Shown here: in pieces, positions 17,131 through 25,246 of the stretch | How the letters are laid out: every line of letters starts with the position of its first letter | Position numbering within the stretch: the first letter of the stretch is position 1 | Assembly: GCA_029012085.1 (NCBI GenBank) | Contig: JAQXLK010000115.1 | Coordinates: forward strand, 1 to 32,073 | Direction: 5' to 3' | DNA from: Clostridiales bacterium | GTDB taxonomy: Bacteria > Bacillota > Clostridia > Lachnospirales > Lachnospiraceae | DNA: 32,073 bases | Notes under the pieces: generated by a model | Seen by the model: only the letters and a program-made list of their open reading frames with translations | Told to the model about the DNA's origin: nothing | Database searches by the model: none | Made by a program: the position numbers and the translations under genes

Positions 17131-17529
17131 GTGGCAAACAACGATTTTAACACAACAGTAAGTTCATTATTTCAGGGAATGGATAAATTCCTTACCACAA
17201 AGACGGTAGTAGGAGAGCCTACGAAGATAGGAGATACCATTATTCTTCCACTTGTGGATGTAAGTTTTGGTGTAGGTGCCGGTGCATTTTCAAGCGCTGA
17301 AAAGAATAACGGTGCTGGTGCATTGGGTGGTAAAATGACGGCTAGTGCAGTTTTGGTTATTCAAAACGGACAGATTCGTCTTGTAAATGTAAAGAATCAG
17401 GATACCGTAACAAAAGTGCTTGATATGGTTCCGGATCTGATTGACCGTTTTCAAAAAAAGGGAACAAATAGTTCTGCTGAGGATACAGAGGTAGATGCCG
17501 CAGTATCTGATATTTTAGAGAAGGAGTAG
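17131..17529 (+). CDS. ytfJ: GerW/YtfJ family sporulation protein
   Basis: The 132-residue protein carries the GerW/YtfJ core: an N-terminal TTVSSLFQGMDKFL, then VGEPTKIGDTIILPLVDVSFGVGAG, and a strand ASAVLVIQNGQIRLVNV. In Bacillus subtilis this protein is made in the forespore and is needed for proper germination. The start is GTG 17131, closely preceded by GGAGGG (17119-17124). It follows DUF2953 by 11 bases. It indicates that the organism, or its recent ancestors, form spores. Confidence 0.93.
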   Translation: MANNDFNTTVSSLFQGMDKFLTTKTVVGEPTKIGDTIILPLVDVSFGVGAGAFSSAEKNNGAGALGGKMTASAVLVIQNGQIRLVNVKNQDTVTKVLDMVPDLIDRFQKKGTNSSAEDTEVDAAVSDILEKE

Positions 17530-17635
17530 GAATTATCCTGTAAGGTGTAAGTCTACTTTGATAAAGAAATAGTCACAAAGGAAGCAAAATCGGAATATAC
17601 TGTTTTATAGCAGGGTGTACGGAGGTATGGTTACT

Positions 17636-17773
17636 ATGAAACGGGTATGGGGTTTTGCTTTCTTTTGGTTTGCAGTAGGAATGATTGTTGATTTTCTGAT
17701 GGAAGGATTTTGGAATTTTTTTGTTGTTGTTTTGGCATTGGTAATCGCATATGTGTTGTTTTGCAGGTGTTAA
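17636..17773 (+). CDS. 45-residue membrane microprotein
   Basis: MKRVWGFAFFWFAVGMIVDF begins a 45-residue protein with two short hydrophobic stretches (about 5-21 and 26-42) and the ending LFCRC. GGAGGT (17621-17626) is nine bases before ATG 17636; an in-frame ATG at 17627 is too close. I recall similar tiny membrane proteins with a C-terminal Phe-Cys-x-Cys ending in other Lachnospiraceae, of unknown function. It is the last gene before the terminator, 106 bases after ytfJ. Confidence 0.6.
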   Translation: MKRVWGFAFFWFAVGMIVDFLMEGFWNFFVVVLALVIAYVLFCRC

Positions 17774-17790
17774 AAGTATATTTGGGTAAA

Positions 17791-17824
17791 AAAAAAGAAC
17801 CAAATGAATGGTTCTTCTTTTCTT
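17791..17824. terminator. Bidirectional terminator between the microprotein gene and rpmB
   Basis: An 8-bp stem, AAGAACCA (17795-17802) with TGGTTCTT (17809-17816), has a 6-base loop. Forward transcripts then read CTTTTCTTC, and reverse transcripts read a run of T from the A-tract before 17797. It should stop both the long forward run and rpmB. Confidence 0.8.
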
Positions 17825-17829
17825 CAAAA

Positions 17830-18015
17830 CTAAGCTCTCTCAACTTTACCAGATCTTAAGCATGAAGTACAAACATAAATTCTCTTAGGTGTACCGTTAA
17901 CAACTGCTTTAACCTTCTTAATGTTAGACTTCCACATCTTGTTAGATCTTCTATGAGAATGGCTCACCTGAATACCGAAATGAGCAGCTTTATCACATAC
18001 TGAACACTTTGCCAT
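17830..18015 (-). CDS. rpmB: Large ribosomal subunit protein bL28, zinc-binding form
   Basis: The 61-residue bL28 starts MAKCSVCDKAAHFG. The zinc ligands are Cys4, Cys7, Cys49 and Cys52, so this is the zinc-binding (C+) variant. ATG 18015 lies eight bases after GGAGG on the reverse strand; a GTG at 18024 overlaps that site and is rejected. It has its own promoter and is divergent from the Asp23 family gene. The order rpmB, yloU, yloV (fakA) is conserved in many Firmicutes. Confidence 0.96.
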   Translation of the reverse strand: MAKCSVCDKAAHFGIQVSHSHRRSNKMWKSNIKKVKAVVNGTPKRIYVCTSCLRSGKVERA

Positions 18016-18063
18016 GACTTGCACCTCCTTGAATAAATTAACCTATCGGTTTGCAACACGTCA

Positions 18064-18092
18064 ATTCTAACAGAAGAATTATTAAATTGCAA
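18064..18092 (-). promoter_or_regulatory. rpmB promoter
   Basis: On the reverse strand, TTGCAA (18092-18087), a 17-base spacer and TAGAAT (18069-18064). The leader before ATG 18015 would be about 40 bases. Confidence 0.65.
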
Positions 18093-18132
18093 GCATTAAT
18101 TTAAAAAATATGTTTCTTTTTCAACAAAATAT

Positions 18133-18205
18133 TGGTATAATGATAAAAACTTATGCCAAAATCCTTTCTGTTTACAGAGAAAACAAGGCTGTAGACTGAT
18201 ATAAT
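18133..18205 (+). promoter_or_regulatory. Candidate extended -10 promoters for the Asp23-fakA genes
   Basis: Two perfect TATAAT hexamers lie upstream of 18271: 18136-18141 (preceded by TG at 18133-18134) and 18200-18205 (preceded by TG at 18197-18198). Neither has a good -35 at 16-18 bases, as is common for extended -10 promoters. I cannot say which is used. Confidence 0.5.
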
Positions 18206-18270
18206 TGTGAAGATAAACTAATATTATATGGTTTTGGTAATATATTTAAGAAGAATATGGAGGGACAGAT

Positions 18271-18630
18271 ATGAGAATAGAATTAGATACTCCGACTGGT
18301 GATGTGATTATTGAGAGTGATGTAATAGCCCAGTATGCCGGTCTTTCTGCTATTGAGTGTTTTGGTATTGTCGGAATGGCAACCATTAATATGAAGGATG
18401 GCTTAGTGAAGCTTCTTCGTGGTGACAGTGTTTCAAAGGGTGTGAATGTAACGGTTGGTGAGAATAATGCTATTATAATTGATTTTCATATTATTGTAGC
18501 ATATGGTGTCAGCATTTCCACAGTGGCAGAGAATCTGATGTCAACTGTTCGTTATAAGGTGGAAGAATTTACCGGTATGCAGGTTGAGAATATCAATGTA
18601 TTTGTTGAGGGCGTACGGGTTATTGATTAG
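18271..18630 (+). CDS. Asp23/Gls24 family envelope stress response protein (YloU-like)
   Basis: The 119-residue protein matches the Asp23/Gls24 family: GDVIIESDVIAQYAGLSAIE, the central IDFHIIVAYGVSISTVAENL and the terminal VENINVFVEGVRV. Family members sit at the membrane surface and are linked to envelope stress. In Firmicutes this gene routinely precedes the fatty acid kinase gene fakA (yloV), as here with an 8-base gap. ATG 18271 is preceded by ATGGAGGG. The leader of about 60-125 bases from the candidate promoters holds no clear riboswitch. Confidence 0.93.
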   Translation: MRIELDTPTGDVIIESDVIAQYAGLSAIECFGIVGMATINMKDGLVKLLRGDSVSKGVNVTVGENNAIIIDFHIIVAYGVSISTVAENLMSTVRYKVEEFTGMQVENINVFVEGVRVID

Positions 18631-18638
18631 GAGGAATT

Positions 18639-20393
18639 ATGAGTCAGAAAGTTAAGATAGATGCAAAAAGCTTGCAGTATGCTTTTTTGGCAGGTGCAAA
18701 AAGCATTGAAGAGAAAAAAGAATATATTAATGAGCTGAATGTATTTCCGGTACCGGATGGTGATACAGGAACGAATATGACATTGACAATTACAGCAGCC
18801 GCAAAAGAAGTGGCGAATATTAACGAGCCAACCTTTGCAAATGTGACAAAGGCAATGTCTACCGGTTCATTACGTGGTGCAAGAGGTAACTCTGGTGTTA
18901 TTCTTTCACAGTTAATCCGTGGTTTTTGTAAAGAACTTGAAGGAAAAGATGAGATTATAATTCAGGACATTGCAGCAGCATTTAACAGGGCTGTGGCAAC
19001 CGCATATAAAGCAGTTATGAAGCCGAAAGAGGGTACCATATTAACGGTGGCGAAAGGACTTTCTGATAAGGCAACAGAGCTTAGTAGAACAAATATAGAT
19101 TTGATTGAGTATGCACAGGCAGTTCTTTCTTATGGTAGAGAAGTACTGAATAAGACACCGGAGATGCTTCCGGTTCTTAAGGAAGCTGGAGTTGTGGATT
19201 CTGGTGGAGAAGGTCTTATGACTATTTTAGAGGGAGCTTTTGATGCATTATCAGGAAGGGTTGCCTATGATTTTTCTAATGGCTATGGAGATACACCGGC
19301 AGGCAGTCAGACGGCTCCAGATGCTTCCGGTCTTAAGACTACTAATTCTGTTGGAATTGATCGGAAGGATATTGATACATCTCATATCAAATATGGATAC
19401 TGTACAGAATTCATTATAATGATTGAAAAGGAATATAATAAGCAGATTGAAGCGGAGTTTAAGTCCTATTTGGAGTCTATTGGTGATTCGTTAGTAGTGG
19501 TTTCTGATGATGAGATTGTAAAAGTACATGTACACACAAATCATCCGGGTCTCGCATTTGAACGCGGTCTTACCTATGGTTCTTTAACCAGTATGAAGGT
19601 TGATAATATGCGAGAAGAACATAGGGAAAAAGTAATTATGGAAGCCGAGAAGCAGGCATTTGAACAGGCGAAGGAGCGTGATGCTGCAAAGGCGGCTGTA
19701 GATGAAGCTGTAACGGAACAGTCTGCACCACAGAAGGATTATGGATTTATTTCTGTTTCTGTTGGAGAAGGAATGAATGATATTTTCAAGGATTTGGGTG
19801 TCGATTACCTGATAGAAGGGGGTCAGACAATGAATCCAAGTACCGAGGATATGTTGAATGCCATTGAGCAGGTAAATGCAAAGACTGTATATATTCTGCC
19901 AAATAATAAGAATATTATTTTAGCAGCGAATCAGGCGCAGTCCTTAGTGGATGATAAAGAAATCGTTGTAGTGCCTTCAAAGACTGCACCGCAGGGAGTT
20001 GCGGCATTGATTAGTTTTGACCCTTCCAAGTCAGGAGAGGATAATCTGGCTTCTATGATAGAGGATATGAACAATGTGAAGACGGGTCAGGTTACGTATG
20101 CAGTCCGTGACACCAGTATTGATGGAAAAGAAATCAATGCCGGTGACATTATGGGTATTGATGATGAAGGAATCCAATCCGTATCTACGGATCTCGTAAC
20201 TGCTACAAAGGAGCTTTTGGCTGGAATGGTGGATGAAGATTCAGAACTGATTAGTATCTATTATGGTGCTGATGTAACAGAAGCAGATGCCAAAGCATTT
20301 GAGGAGTATGTGGAAGATACTTACAGTGATTGCGATGTAGAGTTCAATTACGGCGGACAGCCGATTTATTACTATATCTTATCTGTTGAGTAA
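18639..20393 (+). CDS. fakA: Fatty acid kinase catalytic subunit FakA (DAK2 domain)
   Basis: FakA phosphorylates fatty acids presented by a FakB (DegV) protein, feeding them into phospholipid synthesis. The N-terminal DAK2 ATP-binding domain (about 10-205) has the metal-binding motif PDGDTGTNM with Asp40 and Asp42, then RGARGNSGVILSQ. A central domain begins around 255 (KYGYCTEFI), and the C-terminal domain is about 370-584. At 584 residues it is slightly longer than many homologues (around 550), with a charged linker near 340-365. GAGGAA lies just before the ATG. No fakB is in the window. Confidence 0.93.
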   Translation: MSQKVKIDAKSLQYAFLAGAKSIEEKKEYINELNVFPVPDGDTGTNMTLTITAAAKEVANINEPTFANVTKAMSTGSLRGARGNSGVILSQLIRGFCKELEGKDEIIIQDIAAAFNRAVATAYKAVMKPKEGTILTVAKGLSDKATELSRTNIDLIEYAQAVLSYGREVLNKTPEMLPVLKEAGVVDSGGEGLMTILEGAFDALSGRVAYDFSNGYGDTPAGSQTAPDASGLKTTNSVGIDRKDIDTSHIKYGYCTEFIIMIEKEYNKQIEAEFKSYLESIGDSLVVVSDDEIVKVHVHTNHPGLAFERGLTYGSLTSMKVDNMREEHREKVIMEAEKQAFEQAKERDAAKAAVDEAVTEQSAPQKDYGFISVSVGEGMNDIFKDLGVDYLIEGGQTMNPSTEDMLNAIEQVNAKTVYILPNNKNIILAANQAQSLVDDKEIVVVPSKTAPQGVAALISFDPSKSGEDNLASMIEDMNNVKTGQVTYAVRDTSIDGKEINAGDIMGIDDEGIQSVSTDLVTATKELLAGMVDEDSELISIYYGADVTEADAKAFEEYVEDTYSDCDVEFNYGGQPIYYYILSVE

Positions 20394-20410
20394 GAAAACA
20401 ATAATAGACA

Positions 20411-20467
20411 AGGACGGTTACACGAAAAGTATGAAAGATGTAAGTTTAGTGTAACCGTCTTTTTATT
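20411..20467 (+). terminator. Strong intrinsic terminator between fakA and recG
   Basis: A perfect 11-bp stem, GACGGTTACAC (20413-20423) with GTGTAACCGTC (20449-20459), has a 25-base loop followed by TTTTTATTT. The recG ribosome binding site begins only a few bases later, and no promoter is visible in between. Confidence 0.85.
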
Positions 20468-20482
20468 TGTGGAGGAATATTG

Positions 20483-22492
20483 ATGAAACCGGAGGATAGG
20501 ATTGACAGTATCAAAGGAGTAGGTCCAAAGACTGCTGCGTTATTTGAAAAGTTAAAAGTGAATACAGTTGAGGACTTATTAAAGCTTTATCCAAGAAATT
20601 ACCTTAGTTATAGTGAACCTGTGGATATCGAAGCGGCGGAGATTGGACAAAGGGTGGCAATTAAAGCACAGATTCAGTCCTATGTGGATATCAAGCGTGT
20701 CAGAAGCCTAAAACTTGTAACCTGTACGGTAAAGGATATGACAGGTAGTGTTAAGCTTACATGGTTTAACTCTCCATTTTTAAAGCAGATGTTTCACATC
20801 GGGCAGACTTTTGTTTTTGTGGGAAACTTAAGCAGAAGAAATAGCCAGCTTACAATGGAACATCCGGAATATTATACGATAGAGCAGTATGAAAAGCTGA
20901 TTGCTTCCTTGCAGCCGGTATATCCGCTGACGGAAGGGCTTAGCAATAAAATGGTGACAAAAGCAGTAAAAAATGCACTTCCTCTGGCAGATTGTCTAGA
21001 GGATTTGGTTCCAGAGGTGGTGCGGGAGAAGTTTTCCCTTATACCGCTTGGGAATGCCGTGGCAGGAGTACATTTTCCTGAAAATATGGAACAGCTTATG
21101 GAGTGCAGAAACCGGCTTGTATTTGATGAGTTTTTCTGGTTTCTAGTACATATGAGGCAGATGCAGGAGCATACCATCAAGGCAGAAAATCATTTCAGGA
21201 TAAAGGATTTCACAGTGGCAGATGCATTTATTCAATCGCTTCCTTTTTCTCTTACCAAAGGGCAGCAGGAAGCTGTGGATTCTATTAAAAAAGATTTGTC
21301 CGGTAATACGGTGATGAACCGGTTGATTCAGGGTGATGTGGGTTCCGGTAAGACAGCAGTAGCAGAGATTGCTTTGTTGTCGGTGGTGAAAAATGGATAT
21401 CAGGCTGCATTTATGGCACCTACTGAGGTACTTGCCATGCAGCATTTTCTTGGTGTGAAGAAGGATTTAGAGCCTTTTGGTGTGCGGGTAGAGCTTCTTT
21501 GCGGTTCTACGAAAGCAGCAGAGAAGCGAAGAATATACGAAGCACTGGCTGCAGGAGGAATTGATATTTTGGTGGGAACTCATGCACTAATTCAGGATAA
21601 AGTGGTTTATCATAATCTGGCATTGGTAATTACAGATGAACAGCATCGTTTTGGAGTGCGTCAAAGAGAGAAGCTGTCCGAAAAAGGAGAGGAACCCCAT
21701 GTGCTTGTTATGAGTGCTACACCGATTCCGCGAACACTTGCTATTATCATGTATGGTGATTTGGATATTTCAGTTATGAAAGATATGCCGGCAAGCAGAA
21801 AGCCGATTAAGAATTGTGTGGTTGGGCCGAAATACCGTCCTACGGCATATAAATTTATGTTAAATCAGATTCAAGAGGGGCATCAGATTTACATTATCTG
21901 TCCGATGGTGGAGGCAAGTGAGAATGTAGAGGCAGAAAATGTAATTGAGTACCAGGAAAGTCTTTTGGATTACTTTCCAAAGGAGGTGAAGATATCCTAT
22001 CTTCATGGAAAAATGACTCCGGATGAAAAGAATCAGATTATGCAGAATTTTGCAGAGCAAAAGATTGATATATTGGTTTCCACTACAGTTATTGAGGTTG
22101 GGATTAATAATCCCAATGCTACTGTAATGATGATTGAAAACGCAGAAAAATTTGGTCTTGCCCAGCTTCATCAGTTACGGGGACGTGTAGGGCGTGGAGA
22201 TGCCCAATCCTATTGTATTATGCTTTGCGCTACAGATAAACAGGAAGCTTTAGACCGCCTTAATATTTTGAATCAGTCAAATGACGGTTTTTTTATCGCA
22301 AATGAAGATTTGAAGATGCGAGGACCTGGTGATTTCTTTGGAGTAAGACAGAGTGGGGATATGTTATTTCAGCTTGGGGATATTTATGCCAATGCAGATA
22401 TTTTGAAGAAGGCAAATGATGCTGTTTCTTTGCTTACAAAAGAGCAATATCCTTTTGATACATTGTACGAAAGAAAAAGTCTGGTATTATAA
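20483..22492 (+). CDS. recG: ATP-dependent DNA helicase RecG
   Basis: Superfamily 2 helicase that reverses stalled replication forks and processes Holliday junctions. The N-terminal wedge/OB domain covers about 1-230 and starts with a helix-hairpin-helix-like IKGVGPKTAALFEKL. Walker A is GDVGSGKT (284-291), and motif II is DEQH (385-388) followed by RFGVRQRE. Motif III is MSATPIPRT, and motif VI is QLRGRVGRG. The 669 residues are full length. ATG 20483 lies seven bases after GGAGG (20471-20475); an in-frame TTG at 20480 is less likely. Its order after fakA is conserved in Firmicutes. Confidence 0.97.
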   Translation: MKPEDRIDSIKGVGPKTAALFEKLKVNTVEDLLKLYPRNYLSYSEPVDIEAAEIGQRVAIKAQIQSYVDIKRVRSLKLVTCTVKDMTGSVKLTWFNSPFLKQMFHIGQTFVFVGNLSRRNSQLTMEHPEYYTIEQYEKLIASLQPVYPLTEGLSNKMVTKAVKNALPLADCLEDLVPEVVREKFSLIPLGNAVAGVHFPENMEQLMECRNRLVFDEFFWFLVHMRQMQEHTIKAENHFRIKDFTVADAFIQSLPFSLTKGQQEAVDSIKKDLSGNTVMNRLIQGDVGSGKTAVAEIALLSVVKNGYQAAFMAPTEVLAMQHFLGVKKDLEPFGVRVELLCGSTKAAEKRRIYEALAAGGIDILVGTHALIQDKVVYHNLALVITDEQHRFGVRQREKLSEKGEEPHVLVMSATPIPRTLAIIMYGDLDISVMKDMPASRKPIKNCVVGPKYRPTAYKFMLNQIQEGHQIYIICPMVEASENVEAENVIEYQESLLDYFPKEVKISYLHGKMTPDEKNQIMQNFAEQKIDILVSTTVIEVGINNPNATVMMIENAEKFGLAQLHQLRGRVGRGDAQSYCIMLCATDKQEALDRLNILNQSNDGFFIANEDLKMRGPGDFFGVRQSGDMLFQLGDIYANADILKKANDAVSLLTKEQYPFDTLYERKSLVL

Positions 22493-22537
22493 GTAATATG
22501 TATAGACTTTGATAAGGGATATAAAATTTTTATGTAT

Positions 22538-22583
22538 AACCTGTCAAATATATCTGTTAAAAAATATATTCGACAGGTTTTTT
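22538..22583 (+). terminator. recG terminator
   Basis: The stem AACCTGTC (22538-22545) with GACAGGTT (22572-22579) is extended inward by AATATAT with ATATATT after a mismatch. Its end overlaps a run of six T (22578-22583). It lies in the 113-base gap before the reverse-strand SASP gene. Confidence 0.85.
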
Positions 22584-22605
22584 CTAATAGGCTAATATAA
22601 AGTTA

Positions 22606-22797
22606 CTATCGGTCAGCCATTTCGCGTTCCTGAGCCTCAATCATTTTCTTTACCATATAACCGCCCACGGAACCATTCTGGTAAGAGGTAAGATCACCAT
22701 TGTATCCGTGTTTTAATGGTACACCAAGTTCATCCGCTACTTCGTACTTAAAGCGATCTAATGCACCTTTTGCGTTACGTTTCGTTTCATTACTCAT
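22606..22797 (-). CDS. Alpha/beta-type small acid-soluble spore protein
   Basis: The 63-residue protein has the SASP hallmarks. KYEVADELGV includes an E-V-A-D-E site like that cleaved by the germination protease, and NGSVGGYMVKKMIE matches the second alpha/beta SASP signature. These proteins coat spore DNA and protect it from UV and heat, then are degraded at germination. ATG 22797 lies eight bases after GGAGG on the reverse strand; longer in-frame starts upstream lack a site. Expression is expected in the forespore from a sigma-G promoter. A loose candidate is GTTTA, 17 bases, AATACTA on the reverse strand near 22853-22885. Confidence 0.92.
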   Translation of the reverse strand: MSNETKRNAKGALDRFKYEVADELGVPLKHGYNGDLTSYQNGSVGGYMVKKMIEAQEREMADR

Positions 22798-22834
22798 GAT
22801 ATTCGCCTCCATTTCTTTTGCGGTATCTATAGAA

Positions 22835-22852
22835 ACAACATTTTCATGTTGT
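22835..22852 (-). other. Hairpin with GAAA tetraloop in the SASP leader
   Basis: On the reverse strand ACAACAT-GAAA-ATGTTGT forms a 7-bp stem closed by a GNRA-type tetraloop, about 38 bases upstream of the SASP start codon. It could be an mRNA stability element. No terminator-like U-run follows. Confidence 0.4.
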
Positions 22853-22863
22853 AAAAATAGTAT

Positions 22864-22892
22864 TTGAAAATAGCATAAAAATAAACTAGAAA
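22864..22892 (+). promoter_or_regulatory. Candidate promoter of the GH5 gene
   Basis: TTGAAA (22864-22869), a 17-base spacer and TAGAAA (22887-22892), with the -10 matching consensus only partly. The predicted leader is about 60 bases and contains an AT-rich hairpin: ATTTTGT (22921-22927) with ACAAAAT (22931-22937), then CTTTTT. Confidence 0.4.
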
Positions 22893-22958
22893 GAGTTATC
22901 TTTATTGGAAAAAGATGGATATTTTGTGTAACAAAATCTTTTTGAAAGGGAGAAACAT

Positions 22959-24494
22959 ATGAACAAAACATTTTTTACAAAAGTATATATAATGACTGCA
23001 GTGTTTGTTTTGATGGCAGGTTTTACCGGCTGTGGTAAATCGAAGGATACTACAAAAACAGTGACTGCCGTAGAGAATGTAATAGCAGTCACAGAATCTG
23101 ATACGGAAGAGGTATCAAAGTTACAGGACAAAGAAGCAGTAGGAGATTATGTCATTACTTTACAAAACACTAACAGTTGGGAAAGTGGTGGATTGAAATG
23201 TGCCCAATTTGATGGCATCATTAAGAATCAGACAGATGAGACGGGAAAAGATTGGAAGGTAACCGTAACTGTTCCGGAGGGTACTGTATTAGAGAGCAGT
23301 TGGAATGGGAATTATGAGGTGAATGGAACGGTTCTTACAATTACACCGGTAGATTACAATACGGAAGTTGAGGGAAAAGGGGAGATTTCTTTTGGATTTA
23401 TTTTAGATACAAAGGAAGAATATACTCTGCAGGAAGTGGTACTTACCATGAATGGTGTGGATTATGTTATGGGGGATATGTATAACGTAATGTCTGAAAA
23501 GACAACCAATAATAAGGAGAATGGAAATGGTGGTTCCGATGAAAAAGTGACAGAAGAAAAAGATGCTGCGAAGGCGGACATCAGCGGCTCACCGCTTGCC
23601 AATCATGGTGCTTTATCTGTAAAAGGGACGGATATTGAGGATAAATACGGTAATGTATATCAGTTGAAAGGTGTTTCAACTCATGGCTTGGCATGGTTTC
23701 CGGATTATGTGAACAAAGCTGCATTTTCATCTCTTTCCGAATATGGTGTCAATGCTATACGTCTTGCTATGTATACGGCAGAATCCGGTGGATATTGTAA
23801 TGGTGGAGATAAACAGCAGTTAGAGGGATTGGTTGACCAAGGTGTGAAGGCGTGTACAGAGCTTGGAATGTATGTCATTGTGGACTGGCATATTTTAAGT
23901 GATGGAGATCCCAATATTTATAAAGAAGATGCAAAGGATTTCTTCGATAAGGTTTCAAAAAAATACGCTGGAAATGACAATGTTATTTATGAGATATGTA
24001 ATGAGCCGTGTAATGGAACTACATGGGAGCAGATAAAGTCCTATGCTGAGGAGATAATTCCGGTTATTCGTGCAAATGATAAAGAAGCGATGATTAGTGT
24101 GGGAACCCCAAACTGGTCACAGGATGTGGATATTGCATCCGAGACCCCAATTACAGGATATGACAATATTATGTATGCAGTACATTTTTACGCATCTACT
24201 CATAAGGCAGAAATTCGTAATAAGGTAGAGAAGGCGAGAGAGAACGGTATTGCGGTGATTGTTAGTGAATGCAGTATTTGTGAGGCATCTGGTAATGGTT
24301 CTGTTAATTATGATGAAGCGGCAGAGTGGATGAAGCTTATTAATGATAATAATATGAGCGTATTTGCATGGAATCTGAGTAATAAGGATGAGCAGTCTTC
24401 TTTATTAAAATCCTATGTTACCAAGACATCTGGGTTTTCAAAGGAAGATTTTTCAGAAACGGGAAGCTGGTTTATAGAGCAGTACGGTAAGTAA
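22959..24494 (+). CDS. Lipoprotein GH5 endoglucanase with CBM2-like module
   Basis: A lipoprotein signal ends in the lipobox GFTGC with Cys25, so the enzyme should be anchored outside the membrane. A linker follows, then a CBM2-like cellulose-binding module (about 62-170; Cys81-Gln, TVPEGTVLESSWNGNYEVNG). After a second Gly/Asn/Lys/Glu-rich linker comes a GH5 catalytic domain (about 212-508). The acid/base is Glu349 in CNEP and the nucleophile Glu437 in VIVSE, with DWH (309-311), His409 (AVHFY) and FAWNLSNKDEQ also typical. It probably cleaves beta-1,4-glucan. Start ATG 22959 follows AAAGGGAG. It is the only carbohydrate-active gene in the window. Confidence 0.92.
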   Translation: MNKTFFTKVYIMTAVFVLMAGFTGCGKSKDTTKTVTAVENVIAVTESDTEEVSKLQDKEAVGDYVITLQNTNSWESGGLKCAQFDGIIKNQTDETGKDWKVTVTVPEGTVLESSWNGNYEVNGTVLTITPVDYNTEVEGKGEISFGFILDTKEEYTLQEVVLTMNGVDYVMGDMYNVMSEKTTNNKENGNGGSDEKVTEEKDAAKADISGSPLANHGALSVKGTDIEDKYGNVYQLKGVSTHGLAWFPDYVNKAAFSSLSEYGVNAIRLAMYTAESGGYCNGGDKQQLEGLVDQGVKACTELGMYVIVDWHILSDGDPNIYKEDAKDFFDKVSKKYAGNDNVIYEICNEPCNGTTWEQIKSYAEEIIPVIRANDKEAMISVGTPNWSQDVDIASETPITGYDNIMYAVHFYASTHKAEIRNKVEKARENGIAVIVSECSICEASGNGSVNYDEAAEWMKLINDNNMSVFAWNLSNKDEQSSLLKSYVTKTSGFSKEDFSETGSWFIEQYGK

Positions 24495-24629
24495 GGGCAG
24501 GCAGTTGCAATAAAATATATCCTATACTTTTCGTTAACATATGTACTCGACAAATTGCACATTTTTTGTTATATTTATTTCGTTATTTTATGTAAACTAT
24601 TAAAATGTGACAAGAAATGTCGTAAAGTA

Positions 24630-24657
24630 TTGACAATTCGTGCTTTTTTAATAAAAT
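24630..24657 (+). promoter_or_regulatory. Candidate rsmD promoter
   Basis: A perfect TTGACA (24630-24635), a 16-base spacer and TAAAAT (24652-24657). The expected start near 24664 would leave a leader of only about 12 bases and might trim the TAGGAG ribosome binding site (24662-24667), so either the real start is slightly upstream or another promoter is used. The 24495-24629 gap shows no clear terminator for the GH5 gene. Confidence 0.5.
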
Positions 24658-24675
24658 AAAGTAGGAGTATTTATT

Positions 24676-25227
24676 ATGAGAGTAATAGCTGGAAAGGCAA
24701 AGCGTTTACAATTAAAAACACCAAAGGGACTTGATACGAGACCAACCACGGACAGGATTAAAGAAACTTTATTTAATATGATTCAGGATGAACTTTATGG
24801 TATCCGTTTTTTGGATTTGTTTGCCGGCAGCGGTGGAATTGGTATAGAAGCATTAAGCCGGGGAGCAAAAGAGGCTGTTTTTGTAGAACAGAATCGTGAG
24901 GCATGTTCAATTATCAGGGAAAACCTTGCATTTACTCATTTAGCTGAGCAGGCGGAGGTGTTAGGACAGAATGTACTGACTGCCCTTGGAAGGCTTAGAG
25001 GTGGTGAAGAATTTGAGGTAGCATTTATGGATCCGCCTTATAAGAAGGGATTAGAGCTGCAGGTGCTTCAAAGTGCGGATTTTTATTCCATTCTCGTAGA
25101 TAAAGCATTGGTGATTGTAGAGGCTGATTTGGATACATCTTTAAAAGAAGATGAGACACCAGGTTTTCGTATTTTAAAAGAAAAGCTTTATAAGACAAAT
25201 AAACACATTTTTTTAGAGAAGGTGTAG
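24676..25227 (+). CDS. rsmD: 16S rRNA (guanine966-N2)-methyltransferase RsmD
   Basis: SAM-dependent methyltransferase acting on G966 (E. coli numbering) of 16S rRNA. The SAM motif I is [15 protein letters not shown] (46-60), and the catalytic motif IV is DPPY (119-122). The N-terminal [16 protein letters not shown] and [15 protein letters not shown] are typical of the family. The 183 residues are normal. TAGGAG precedes the ATG. The order rsmD-coaD is conserved throughout Firmicutes. Confidence 0.96.
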   Translation: MRVIAGKAKRLQLKTPKGLDTRPTTDRIKETLFNMIQDELYGIRFLDLFAGSGGIGIEALSRGAKEAVFVEQNREACSIIRENLAFTHLAEQAEVLGQNVLTALGRLRGGEEFEVAFMDPPYKKGLELQVLQSADFYSILVDKALVIVEADLDTSLKEDETPGFRILKEKLYKTNKHIFLEKV

Positions 25228-25246
25228 GAAGAATGAGGGCAGAATT

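Noticed and set aside
18271-20393. Reading the fakA gene as dihydroxyacetone kinase
   Set aside because: The DAK2 domain is followed by the FakA central and C-terminal domains and sits after an Asp23 gene, which indicates fatty acid kinase rather than glycerone kinase.
24511-24570. Possible GH5 terminator (TGCAAT pairing with ATTGCA before ATTTTTT)
   Set aside because: Only six pairs across a loop of about 40 bases; too weak to call.
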